From Gammaproteobacteria bacterium (lineage in GTDB: Bacteria > Pseudomonadota > Gammaproteobacteria > Steroidobacterales > GCA-2729495), in assembly GCA_023383705.1 (NCBI GenBank), contig JAHDYM010000008.1:1-60554 (forward strand): a stretch of DNA of 60,554 bases, in the 5' to 3' direction. The translations under genes and the position numbers were made by a program. Of the stretch, positions 50,135 through 58,652 are shown one piece after another (the stretch's first letter is position 1; the number at the start of each line of letters is the position of its first letter). The notes beneath the pieces were generated by a model. It saw nothing but the letters and a program-made list of their open reading frames with translations, did no database searches and was not told the origin of the DNA.

Positions 50135-51982
50135 GTGGGATCATATGGCCATCTTTTGCGCTCCCCACTGCCAAAATCCTTGGGCAGCCTGCTGCTTGCG
50201 GCTGCGCTCACCCTGACAGCCGGCTGCAGCCCGGATGAAGCCGCCCGCCCCGCAGCCGCTGCGCCGGGCCTGAAAACCTATCGCCATGCCATGGACCAGG
50301 CGCCCACCAGCCTCGATCCCACCCAGGCCGCCAATGTTTACGCCAACCATGTGGTCGTCAATGCCTACGATACGCTTTACGCCTACAAGTACCTCGCGCG
50401 GCCCTACCAGCTGAAACCCAATCTGGCAGCCGACTTTCCGACGGTTTCAGCCGACGGCTTGCGCTACACGATTCGCATCAAGCAGGGCGTCCGCTTCATC
50501 GACGATCCCTGCTTTCCTGGCGGTCGCGGTCGCGAGCTGGTCGCCGAGGACCTGGTCTATTCGATCAAGCGACAGTTCGATCCGAAAAACCAGCCGCAGG
50601 GTGCGTGGCTGTGGCAAGGGCGTATCGCCGGCCTCGATGAATGGAAGGCCAGCGGTGCCGACTACGATCAGCCGGTGCAGGGCTTGCGCGCGCTCGACCG
50701 ATACACGATACAGATCGAGCTGACCCGCCCCTATCCGCAGCTCGCCGATACCTTTGCCCAGGGCTATTCGGCTGTGGTCCCGCGCGAAGCTGCGGAAAAA
50801 TACGGCAAGGCGCTGGGCGTGCATCCGGTCGGTTCCGGACCCTTCCGGCTCGTCAGTTACGACTCCTCGCGGGTGGTGATGGAACGCAACCCCTGGTACC
50901 GGCAGGAGCCAGTCGACCTGCAGGCCGAGGGCTACGATCCCGCCACGCAGGCATACACCGGCATCGAGGCGATCGACGGGCGTTCGCCACCCTTCATCGA
51001 CCGGCTCGAGATTCACTTCATCACCGAGTCGAGCGCGGCGTGGACCTCTTTTACCAAAGGCAACGAGGTCCAGTTCGGCTCGCCACCGATCGAGCAGGTC
51101 GACCGGGTACTCGCCAGCAAGAAGCCGGTGCGCCTGCAACCGGAATACGCCGACCGCTTCCATGTGTATTCCGGCCCGGAGGGCGGCTTTGTCTTCACGG
51201 CCTTCAACATGGATTTCCCGGAGTTCGGCTATAACCCCGATCCGGAGCGGGAACGCCGCAACAAGGCCCTGCGCTGCGCGATCATCAAGGCCTACGACTG
51301 GGAGGCACGCAACCAGAGCTGGTACTTTGGCCTGGCGAACTACTTTCCCGGCATCATCGTGCCCCTGAGTCCGGAATACGATCCCGCGCTGTCGCGCGCC
51401 AGCGTGACACTCGATGTCGCCGGTGCCCGGCAGCTGCTGCGCGATAACGGCTGGACGCCGCAGAACCTGCCGACCCTGGTCTATGGCACGACGGCCGGGG
51501 TTACCGAGCGCCTGTTCTTCGAGCAGTTCCGCGCCTGGATGGTGGCCATCGGCTGGCCACACGACAAGGTCGTGCGCAAGACCTACGCCACCTTCGGCGA
51601 TATCTCCCGCGCCTGGAAGCGGGGCGAGCTGCCGCTGGTGGCCAAGGGCTGGGGCCTCGACTATCCGGATGCCGAGAACACACTGCAGCTTTTCTATGGA
51701 CCCAATGGCTCGCCCGGCTCGAACGACGCCAACTACCGCAACCCCGAATATGATCGCCTCTATGAACAGTCTTCGGTCATGCTCGCTTCACCGGAACGCA
51801 CGGCAATCTACCGGCGCATGAACCAGATGGTGATCGACGATTGCGTGGCGATGACCGGCCTGTCGCGTACCCGGATCTACCTGTGGCACAAGAACGTCAT
51901 TGCAGTACCCGACCGTGAAATTGTCGGCGGCTTCTTCCTGAAGTACGTTGACGTGCTGCCCGCCACGCGACCCGAAGGCTGA
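50135..51982 (+). CDS. ABC transporter peptide-binding lipoprotein
   Basis: An extracytoplasmic solute-binding protein of family 5 (DppA/OppA). The lipobox LTAGC follows a hydrophobic stretch SLGSLLLAAALTLTA. Family blocks: MDQAPTSLDPTQAANVYANH, RFIDDPCFPGGRGRELVAED and a C-terminal NYRNPEYDRLYEQS. About 615 residues, on the long side for the family. Start is uncertain: GTG 50135 and TTG 50156 both give a good signal; GTG 50036 adds a tail not expected for a lipoprotein. Heads a five-gene operon; ligand is probably a peptide. Confidence 0.88.
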   Translation: MGSYGHLLRSPLPKSLGSLLLAAALTLTAGCSPDEAARPAAAAPGLKTYRHAMDQAPTSLDPTQAANVYANHVVVNAYDTLYAYKYLARPYQLKPNLAADFPTVSADGLRYTIRIKQGVRFIDDPCFPGGRGRELVAEDLVYSIKRQFDPKNQPQGAWLWQGRIAGLDEWKASGADYDQPVQGLRALDRYTIQIELTRPYPQLADTFAQGYSAVVPREAAEKYGKALGVHPVGSGPFRLVSYDSSRVVMERNPWYRQEPVDLQAEGYDPATQAYTGIEAIDGRSPPFIDRLEIHFITESSAAWTSFTKGNEVQFGSPPIEQVDRVLASKKPVRLQPEYADRFHVYSGPEGGFVFTAFNMDFPEFGYNPDPERERRNKALRCAIIKAYDWEARNQSWYFGLANYFPGIIVPLSPEYDPALSRASVTLDVAGARQLLRDNGWTPQNLPTLVYGTTAGVTERLFFEQFRAWMVAIGWPHDKVVRKTYATFGDISRAWKRGELPLVAKGWGLDYPDAENTLQLFYGPNGSPGSNDANYRNPEYDRLYEQSSVMLASPERTAIYRRMNQMVIDDCVAMTGLSRTRIYLWHKNVIAVPDREIVGGFFLKYVDVLPATRPEG

Positions 51983-51985
51983 ACC

Positions 51986-52936
51986 GTGGAACTGATGCAG
52001 TATGTGTTGCGCAAACTGCTGACCGGCATCCCGCTGGTGCTGGGTGTCACGCTGGTCAGCTTCGCGCTGATGGTCTACTTCGGTCCCGACATGACCTATC
52101 AGCTGCTCGGCAAGAACCCCACCGCCGAACAGATCACCGAGGTGCGCCAGCAGCTGGGCTACGACCAGTCCTTCCTCCAGCGCTATGTCGGCTACCTGGC
52201 CGAGATCGTCCGCCTGGACTTCGGCAATTCATCGAGCGGCGAGCCGGTACGGGCGCTGCTCGCCAAGACCATTCCCGTGTCGCTGATCCTGATCCTGCCG
52301 GGCTTCCTGCTCGGCCACCTCCTCGGCATCCTGCTGGCGCTGGCCGCGGCGTACTGGCGTGGACGCTGGCCCGACAAGCTGATCATGGCGGTTGCGGTGA
52401 TCGGCATGAGCGTGAGCTTCCTGATCGTCATCATCGCCTTCCAGATCCTGCTGTGCTCGAGCGATGGCCTCGACCTGTTCCCGGTGCGCGGCTGGAACGC
52501 GCAGACCTTGCCTGACTATCTGGCCTACGTCGCCGTCCCGACGCTCGCCACCACCTTCGTGGCGCTCGGCTACGAGACGCGCTTCTACCGCTCGGTCATC
52601 GTCGAGGAAATGAGCCGCGACTATGTGCGCACGGCGCGGGCCTTCGGCCTGCCCTCGAGCCGGATCTTCCTGCGCAGCATCCTGAAAAACTGCCTGATCC
52701 CGATCATCACCCGCGTCATGTTCTCGATTCCGCAGGTTGCCATCGGGGGCAGCCTGCTGATCGAGAGCTACTTCGGCATCCCCGGCATCGGCAAGGCGAC
52801 CTACGAGGCGATCATCACCGGTGACCAGCCGGTGCTGAAGGCGGTGGTCAGCCTGACGGCCATCCTGTTCGTGTTCGTCATGTTGCTCAATGACATCCTC
52901 TACCGCGCCGTCGATCCACGGGTGTCGCTCAAATGA
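51986..52936 (+). CDS. Peptide ABC transporter permease, DppB/OppB type
   Basis: A 316-residue permease with the start MQYVLRKLLTGIPLVLGVTL and six helices. The EAA-like loop contacting the ATPase is SRDYVRTARAFGLPSSRIFL, and GTPLGIxxGxxAA-type features are present in HLLGILLALAAAYWRG. GTG 51986 follows GAAGG and lies 3 bases after the binding-protein stop; ATG 51995 is an alternative. Stop overlaps the next permease. Confidence 0.93.
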   Translation: MELMQYVLRKLLTGIPLVLGVTLVSFALMVYFGPDMTYQLLGKNPTAEQITEVRQQLGYDQSFLQRYVGYLAEIVRLDFGNSSSGEPVRALLAKTIPVSLILILPGFLLGHLLGILLALAAAYWRGRWPDKLIMAVAVIGMSVSFLIVIIAFQILLCSSDGLDLFPVRGWNAQTLPDYLAYVAVPTLATTFVALGYETRFYRSVIVEEMSRDYVRTARAFGLPSSRIFLRSILKNCLIPIITRVMFSIPQVAIGGSLLIESYFGIPGIGKATYEAIITGDQPVLKAVVSLTAILFVFVMLLNDILYRAVDPRVSLK

Positions 52937-53778
52937 ACAGCATCTGGCACAAGGTGCTGCGCAAGTTCCAGGCCGACCGCGCCGGGGTCGCGGGCTGTGT
53001 CGTGGTGCTGTGCTATTTCCTCGCCGCGCTCGGCGTCTGGTGCGGCTGGTGGGCGACCGACTGGGCCGACCTGGGTGGCGGCAAGTGGGAGCCCGCCTCC
53101 GCGGCACACTGGTTCGGTACCAATATCATCGGCCAGGACATTTTCTCGCGAGCGCTCTACGCGACCTCCACCGCCTTCGAAGTGGGCGTCGTGGTTGCGG
53201 TGCTCGCCACGCTGGCCGGCGGCGTACTCGGCGCCTTTGCGGGCTTCTTTGCCGGCAGCTGGATCGACGAACTGCTGCTGTGGGTGATGAACGTACTCGA
53301 TGCCATTCCCTTCTACCTGTTCGTTGCCGCCGTGGCCTATACGCTGGCGGGCAGTCCATGGGCCATGCATGTGGCGATGATCACCTCGTTCTGGATCGGC
53401 ACCGCACGGCTGGTGCGCGGCGAGGTCATCAAGCTGCGCGGCATGGAATACATCGAGGCGGCCTATGCCATCGGCCTGTCGCGGCTGCGGATCATCTTCC
53501 GCCATATCCTGCCGAATACCTCGCACATCCTGCTCGTGCAGGGCTCCATCACCTTTGTCAGCGCGATCAAGGCCGAAGTGATCCTCAGTTTCCTCGGCAT
53601 CGGCATCCGTGACGGCATGAGCTGGGGGCTGATGATCGAGGAGAGCACCATGGAAGTGCTCGCCGGCTTCTACAACAACTTCCTCGCCGCCTCGCTGCTG
53701 ATGTTCGGCCTGGTGATGGCCTTCAATGCCCTGTCCGATGCGCTGCAGGACGCGATGGATCCGAGGAAAGTCGCTTGA
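52933..53778 (+). CDS. Peptide ABC transporter permease, DppC/OppC type
   Basis: A 281-residue partner permease. HWFGTNIIGQDIFSRALYAT is the DppC signature (GTDxxGRD), and the EAA loop is GMEYIEAAYAIGLSRLRIIF. Six helices. Forms the heterodimeric channel with the preceding gene product. Overlaps both neighbours by ATGA; the next starts at TTG 53775. Confidence 0.94.
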   Translation: MNSIWHKVLRKFQADRAGVAGCVVVLCYFLAALGVWCGWWATDWADLGGGKWEPASAAHWFGTNIIGQDIFSRALYATSTAFEVGVVVAVLATLAGGVLGAFAGFFAGSWIDELLLWVMNVLDAIPFYLFVAAVAYTLAGSPWAMHVAMITSFWIGTARLVRGEVIKLRGMEYIEAAYAIGLSRLRIIFRHILPNTSHILLVQGSITFVSAIKAEVILSFLGIGIRDGMSWGLMIEESTMEVLAGFYNNFLAASLLMFGLVMAFNALSDALQDAMDPRKVA

Positions 53779-54773
53779 GCAGCCAGGACCAGCCCAGGCC
53801 CTTGCTCAGGGTCCGCGATCTCAGCGTGGAGTTCCGCACCATGGACGGCACGGTGCGGGCGGTCGATGCGGTGAGCTTCGATGTCTGGCCGAACGAGACC
53901 GTTGGCCTGGTTGGCGAGTCCGGCTGCGGCAAGACCGTGACCGGCCTGTCGATGTTGCGCCTCGTCCCGACCCCGCCCGGCCAGATCGTTGGCGGCCGCA
54001 TCGAACTCGAAGGTCGCGATCTGCTTGCGCTTGGTGCCGGCGAGATGGAGCGGCTGCGGGGCCGTGAGCTGGCGATGATCTTCCAGGAGCCCATGACCTC
54101 CCTGAACCCGGTGTTCACCATCGGCAGCCAGATCACCGAGGTGTTGCAGCGTCACCGCCAGCTTTCCCGCCGGCAGGCCCGCGAGACAGCCGCTGCGCTG
54201 CTCGCGAAGGTCAACATCCCGGATCCCGGCCGGCGCCTCGACGACTGCCCGCACCAGCTCTCGGGCGGCATGCGCCAGCGGGTGATGATCGCGATGGCGC
54301 TGTCCTGCAATCCGAAACTGCTGGTCGCGGATGAACCGACCACCGCCCTCGACGTCACCACCCAGGCGCAGGTGCTGGCACAGATGCGCCAGCTGCAGGA
54401 CGAGTTCCACATGGCCGTGATACTGGTGACCCACGATCTCGGCGTCGTTGCCGAGAACTGCCAGCGAGCGCTGGTCATGTACTGTGGCAGCATCGTCGAG
54501 GCGGGGCGCACGGAGCGGCTGTTTGCGCAGCCGCGCCATCCCTACACGGCGGGACTGCTCGCCTCGATTCCACGCATACGCGCCGAGCGCATCCGGGAGT
54601 TGCCGGTGATCCCCGGCCGTGTTCCCGATCCCGGCACCCTGCCCGAGGGCTGCCGTTTCGCCGGTCGTTGCGAGCGTGTGCAGCCGCGCTGTCACCAGGA
54701 GCGCCCGCTCCTGCGCGGCGATCCCGATGGCGGTGCGGTCGCCTGCCACTATCCGCTGGGTGCCGGCACATGA
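53775..54773 (+). CDS. Peptide ABC transporter ATPase, DppD/OppD type
   Basis: A 332-residue ATPase: Walker A GESGCGKT near residue 47, signature LSGGMRQRVMIA near 162, Walker B LLVADEPTTALDVT, and the C-terminal oligopeptide-transporter extension with cysteines in GCRFAGRCERVQPRC that form an iron-sulphur or zinc site in relatives. The start is TTG at 53775, overlapping the permease stop (TTGAGC). Stop overlaps the next ATPase. Confidence 0.95.
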   Translation: MSSQDQPRPLLRVRDLSVEFRTMDGTVRAVDAVSFDVWPNETVGLVGESGCGKTVTGLSMLRLVPTPPGQIVGGRIELEGRDLLALGAGEMERLRGRELAMIFQEPMTSLNPVFTIGSQITEVLQRHRQLSRRQARETAAALLAKVNIPDPGRRLDDCPHQLSGGMRQRVMIAMALSCNPKLLVADEPTTALDVTTQAQVLAQMRQLQDEFHMAVILVTHDLGVVAENCQRALVMYCGSIVEAGRTERLFAQPRHPYTAGLLASIPRIRAERIRELPVIPGRVPDPGTLPEGCRFAGRCERVQPRCHQERPLLRGDPDGGAVACHYPLGAGT

Positions 54774-55738
54774 ACGCAGCGCCACTGGTCGAGGCGCGTG
54801 GCCTCAGCAAGTCGTTCCCCGTCCATGGCGGACTGTTCCGTCGTGTCGTCGCTGAAATCCGGGCTGTCGACGATGTGAGCTTCGTGATCCATGCGGGCCG
54901 TACCCTGGGGCTGGTGGGCGAATCCGGCTGTGGCAAATCAACCCTTGGCCGCATGCTGTTGCGCCTGCAGGAACCCACGGCTGGCGAGCTGCTGTTTGCC
55001 GGTGACAGGCTCACGCATCTCGACCGGCAGCAGATGCTCCGCTACCGCCAGCGCATACAGGCGATCTTCCAGGATCCCTACGGCTCACTGAGTCCGCGGC
55101 GCACGGTTGGCCAGACCATCCGCGAGCCACTCGACATCCACCGCATCGGTACGCCTGCGGAACGCCGGCGGCGTGTGGACGAACTGCTGGATGTGGTCGG
55201 GCTCAGTGCGCAGGCCGCTCACCGCTATCCGCACGAATTTTCCGGTGGCCAGCGCCAGCGCGTCGGCATCGCGCGCGCGCTGGCGCTCGATCCGCAGTTT
55301 CTGGTCGCTGACGAACCGGTGTCCGCACTCGATGTCTCGGTGCAGTCGCAGGTGCTGAACCTGATCGTCCGCCTGCAGCGCGAGCGGGGCATTGCCCTGC
55401 TGTTCATCTCGCACGATCTGGCCGTGGTCCAGCATGTCAGCGACGACATCGGTGTGATGTATCTCGGCCGCCTGGTCGAACTGGCCCCGGCCAGCCAGGT
55501 GCTCGGCGCGCCCCGGCATCCCTATACCGAGGCGCTGATCTCGGCCGTGCCGCAGATCGGCCGCCCGCCGCGCTCGCGTATCGTCCTGTCCGGCGAAGTG
55601 CCCTCGCCCCGCAACCCGCCGCCGGGCTGCGCCTTTCATCTGCGTTGTCCGAAGGCGATGCCGGAGTGCCGCTCGGTTCGCCCGGTGCTCCAACCGGTCG
55701 GCACCGGAGCCTCGGTGGCCTGCCACCTCTACAAGTGA
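54770..55738 (+). CDS. Peptide ABC transporter ATPase, DppF/OppF type
   Basis: A 322-residue ATPase: Walker A GESGCGKSTLGR near residue 50, signature FSGGQRQRVGIA, Walker B FLVADEPVSALDVS, H-loop LLFISHDLAVVQHVSDD, and the oligo_HPY tail NPPPGCAFHLRCPKAMPEC. ATG 54770 overlaps the preceding stop. Last gene of the operon, convergent with trkH and only 7 bases from it; no terminator stem is obvious. Confidence 0.95.
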   Translation: MNAAPLVEARGLSKSFPVHGGLFRRVVAEIRAVDDVSFVIHAGRTLGLVGESGCGKSTLGRMLLRLQEPTAGELLFAGDRLTHLDRQQMLRYRQRIQAIFQDPYGSLSPRRTVGQTIREPLDIHRIGTPAERRRRVDELLDVVGLSAQAAHRYPHEFSGGQRQRVGIARALALDPQFLVADEPVSALDVSVQSQVLNLIVRLQRERGIALLFISHDLAVVQHVSDDIGVMYLGRLVELAPASQVLGAPRHPYTEALISAVPQIGRPPRSRIVLSGEVPSPRNPPPGCAFHLRCPKAMPECRSVRPVLQPVGTGASVACHLYK

Positions 55739-55745
55739 GGCTCGT

Positions 55746-57197
55746 TCAGGAGCGCCAGAACGAGGGCGAGAAGAGCACGAGCAGGGTGAAGACTTCCAGT
55801 CGGCCCAGCAGCATCGCGAGGATGCAGATCCATTTGGCTGTTGCGCCGATCTGCGTGAAGTCGGCAACGACCGACCCGAGCCCCGGACCCATGTTGTTGA
55901 TCGAACTTGCCAGTGCGGAAAACGCCGTGACCTGGTCGAGTCCGGTCGCCACCAGCACCAGCAGCATCGCGCCGAACAGGACGATGTAGACCACGCAAAA
56001 CCCCCACACCGCCTCGATCACCCGCGATGGCACCACGGAACGACCGAGACGTATGGGAATTTCGGCGGCCGGATGCACCAGTCGCCGCACTTCGCGACTG
56101 CCCTGGTTGAACAGCAGCAGCCAGCGGATGACCTTCATCCCGCCGCTGGTTGATCCCGCGCAGCCGCCTATGAAGCTCACCAGGATCAGGCTCAGCGGCA
56201 AGGCGCCCGGCCACTGGTCGAAGCCACTGGCCACGAATCCGGTACTGGTCATGAAGGAGACGAAGTGAAACAGGGAATGCCAGAGCGACTCGCCGAGCGT
56301 CGCATAGTGTTGTGAAAAAAACAGGGTCACTGCGCCCGCTGCCGTCAGGCACAGCAGAATCAGCGTGTAGGCGCGAAACTCCGGGTCGCTCCAGTAGGCC
56401 GTCAGGCTGCGGCTGCGCCAGACAACGAAATGCAGGGAAAAGCTGGCGCCTGCCAGGAACATGAACACCACGGCGATGAGCTCGATCTGCGTGCTGTTGA
56501 ACCAGGCGATGCTGGCATCGTGGGTGGAGAAGCCACCGGTCGCGACGGTGGCAAAGCTGTGGCACACGGCATCGAAGGCATCCATGCCGGCATACCAGTA
56601 GGCCAGGCCGCACAGGACGGTGAGGCCGACATAGATCAGCCACAGCGCCTTGGCGGTTTCGGTGATGCGCGGCGTGAGCTTGCTGTCCTTCATCGGCCCC
56701 GGCGTTTCGGCGCGGTACAGCTGCATGCCGCCGACACCGAGCATGGGCAGGATGGCCACCGCCAGCACGATGATGCCCATGCCACCCAGCCAGTGCAGCT
56801 GGGCGCGGTAATAGAGAATGGACTTCGGCAGCAGGTCCAGTCCGGCCAGGGTCGTGGCACCCGTCGTGGTCAGGCCCGAGACGGTTTCGAACACCGCGTC
56901 GGCCAGCGACATCTCCGGAAAGTGGGTGAGCAGCAGCGGCAGTGCCCCGAAGCTGCTCAGGCCCAGCCAGAAGATCGCCGCGACCAGGAAGCCGTCGCGC
57001 AGGCGCAATTCGCGCCGGTCATTGCGCGACGGCAGCCAGGCCAGCAGTCCGGCCACGAAGGTGATGGCAAAGGAGGTGAAAAAGGCCCCGGTCTGGCCAT
57101 CGGCAAAATGCACGGACACCGCAACCGGCGGCATCATCGTGAGGCTGAAGAGCATCAGCAACAGGCCGAGGATTCGCTGGACTACCCGAAAATGCAT
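55746..57197 (-). CDS. trkH: Potassium uptake protein TrkH
   Basis: A 483-residue potassium channel-like subunit with four pore repeats. Filter segments are visible as VSGLTTTGATTL, ATVATGGFSTHD, VSFMTSTGFVASGF and ALASSINNMGPGLG. The start MHFRVVQRILGLLLMLFSLT is typical. It works with the nucleotide-gated TrkA, encoded 30 bases upstream on the same strand. Full length. Confidence 0.96.
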   Translation of the reverse strand: MHFRVVQRILGLLLMLFSLTMMPPVAVSVHFADGQTGAFFTSFAITFVAGLLAWLPSRNDRRELRLRDGFLVAAIFWLGLSSFGALPLLLTHFPEMSLADAVFETVSGLTTTGATTLAGLDLLPKSILYYRAQLHWLGGMGIIVLAVAILPMLGVGGMQLYRAETPGPMKDSKLTPRITETAKALWLIYVGLTVLCGLAYWYAGMDAFDAVCHSFATVATGGFSTHDASIAWFNSTQIELIAVVFMFLAGASFSLHFVVWRSRSLTAYWSDPEFRAYTLILLCLTAAGAVTLFFSQHYATLGESLWHSLFHFVSFMTSTGFVASGFDQWPGALPLSLILVSFIGGCAGSTSGGMKVIRWLLLFNQGSREVRRLVHPAAEIPIRLGRSVVPSRVIEAVWGFCVVYIVLFGAMLLVLVATGLDQVTAFSALASSINNMGPGLGSVVADFTQIGATAKWICILAMLLGRLEVFTLLVLFSPSFWRS

Positions 57198-57227
57198 GCC
57201 TGGATCCGCTGGCTGTGCCTGGGGCGA

Positions 57228-58589
57228 TCAGGTCCTGAACAGCCGCTCGACCTGCTGGATCTGGCGGCGGTCGGTGACGAACAGGATCAGGTGGTCATCG
57301 GCCTGCACGATCGTATCGTGGTGCGCCTCCAGGACGTCGTTGCCGCGTACGATGATGTTGATGGTGGCTCCCTTGGGCAGGGCGATTTCCTCGATTCGCC
57401 GCCCGATGACCCGCGAGCTCTTGCGGTCGCCGCGGGCGATGGCCTCGATGGCTTCGGCACGGCCACGTCGCAGCGAGTGGATGCGCACCATGCCGGCCTG
57501 CCGTACATAGGCCAGCAGCGCGCCGATGGTGATCTGCGGCGGCGAAATACCCACGTCGATGCGCGGTCCCTCGACCAGTTCCGCATAGGACGGCCGGTTG
57601 ATCAGCGCCATCACCTTCCTGCAGCCCAGCCGCTTGGCGAGCATGGCCGAGAGGATGTTCACTTCCTCGGCGTTGGTCAGCGAGACGAACACATCGGTGC
57701 CGTCGATGTTCTCTTCCAGCAGCAGGCTCTCATCCGCAGCGTCGCCGCGCAGGACGATGGCCGAGGCGAGGCCTTCCGAAGCGATGCGCGCGCGCTCGCG
57801 GGATTGCTCGATGATCTTGACCTGGTTGGTCTTTTCCAGGCTCTGCGCGGCCCGGAAGCCGATGTTGCCAGCACCGGCGATGATGATCCTGCGCACCGGG
57901 TCCTCGAGCTTGCGCAACTCGCGCATCACCGAGCCGATGTCCTGGCGGGCGGCGATGAAAAACACTTCATCGCCCTCGAGCAGGCGGGTCTTGCCCTCCG
58001 GCAGGATGGCCTCGCCTTCGCGGTAAATCGCCGCGATGCGGGTTTCGATGCCCGGGATGTGGTCGTGAAGCGTGCGGATCTCCTGCCCGACCAGTGGACC
58101 GTCGCGATGCGCACGGGCACCGACCAGCCGGACCTTGCCATCGGCGAAGTCGAGCACCTGGAAGGCGCCGGGGTAGCGGATCAGCTGCTCGATGTGCCGC
58201 GTGACCAGCTGCTCGGGGCTGATGCACAGGTCCACGGGGATGCGCTCGTTGCCGAACAGTTCCGGCTGGTTGATGTACTCGGCGGAGCGGACCCGCGCGA
58301 TTTTCGTCGGCGTGCCGAACAGGGTGTGGGCCACCTGGCAGGCGATCATGTTGACTTCATCGCTGCTGGTCAGTGCGATGACCGTGTCCATGTTCGCGCA
58401 GCCGGCCCGTTCCAGGGTGCCGGGCGAGCTGGCATGGCCAAGCACGGTGCGCACGTCGAGACGATCCTGCAGGTCGCGCAGCACGATCGGGTTGGAATCG
58501 ACGATCGTGACCTCATTGGCTTCTTCACGAGCCAGGTGATAGGCGGCCGTGGAACCGACCTGTCCGGCGCCAAGAACGAGGATCTTCAT
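57228..58589 (-). CDS. trkA: Trk system potassium uptake regulator TrkA
   Basis: A 453-residue peripheral protein with two RCK units, each a TrkA_N Rossmann fold and a TrkA_C domain. First nucleotide loop GAGQVGSTAAYHLA (7-20), second AGAGNIGFRAAQ near residue 235. NAD(H)/ATP binding gates TrkH. ATG at 58589 is 63 bases after the uvrD stop; trkA-trkH form an operon. Confidence 0.96.
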   Translation of the reverse strand: MKILVLGAGQVGSTAAYHLAREEANEVTIVDSNPIVLRDLQDRLDVRTVLGHASSPGTLERAGCANMDTVIALTSSDEVNMIACQVAHTLFGTPTKIARVRSAEYINQPELFGNERIPVDLCISPEQLVTRHIEQLIRYPGAFQVLDFADGKVRLVGARAHRDGPLVGQEIRTLHDHIPGIETRIAAIYREGEAILPEGKTRLLEGDEVFFIAARQDIGSVMRELRKLEDPVRRIIIAGAGNIGFRAAQSLEKTNQVKIIEQSRERARIASEGLASAIVLRGDAADESLLLEENIDGTDVFVSLTNAEEVNILSAMLAKRLGCRKVMALINRPSYAELVEGPRIDVGISPPQITIGALLAYVRQAGMVRIHSLRRGRAEAIEAIARGDRKSSRVIGRRIEEIALPKGATINIIVRGNDVLEAHHDTIVQADDHLILFVTDRRQIQQVERLFRT

Positions 58590-58652
58590 GCGTGGGTTCG
58601 CCGAGCTGTACGCGGCTGCGAGTTTAACCGGTTTCGCCGCTGCCCGTCCGGC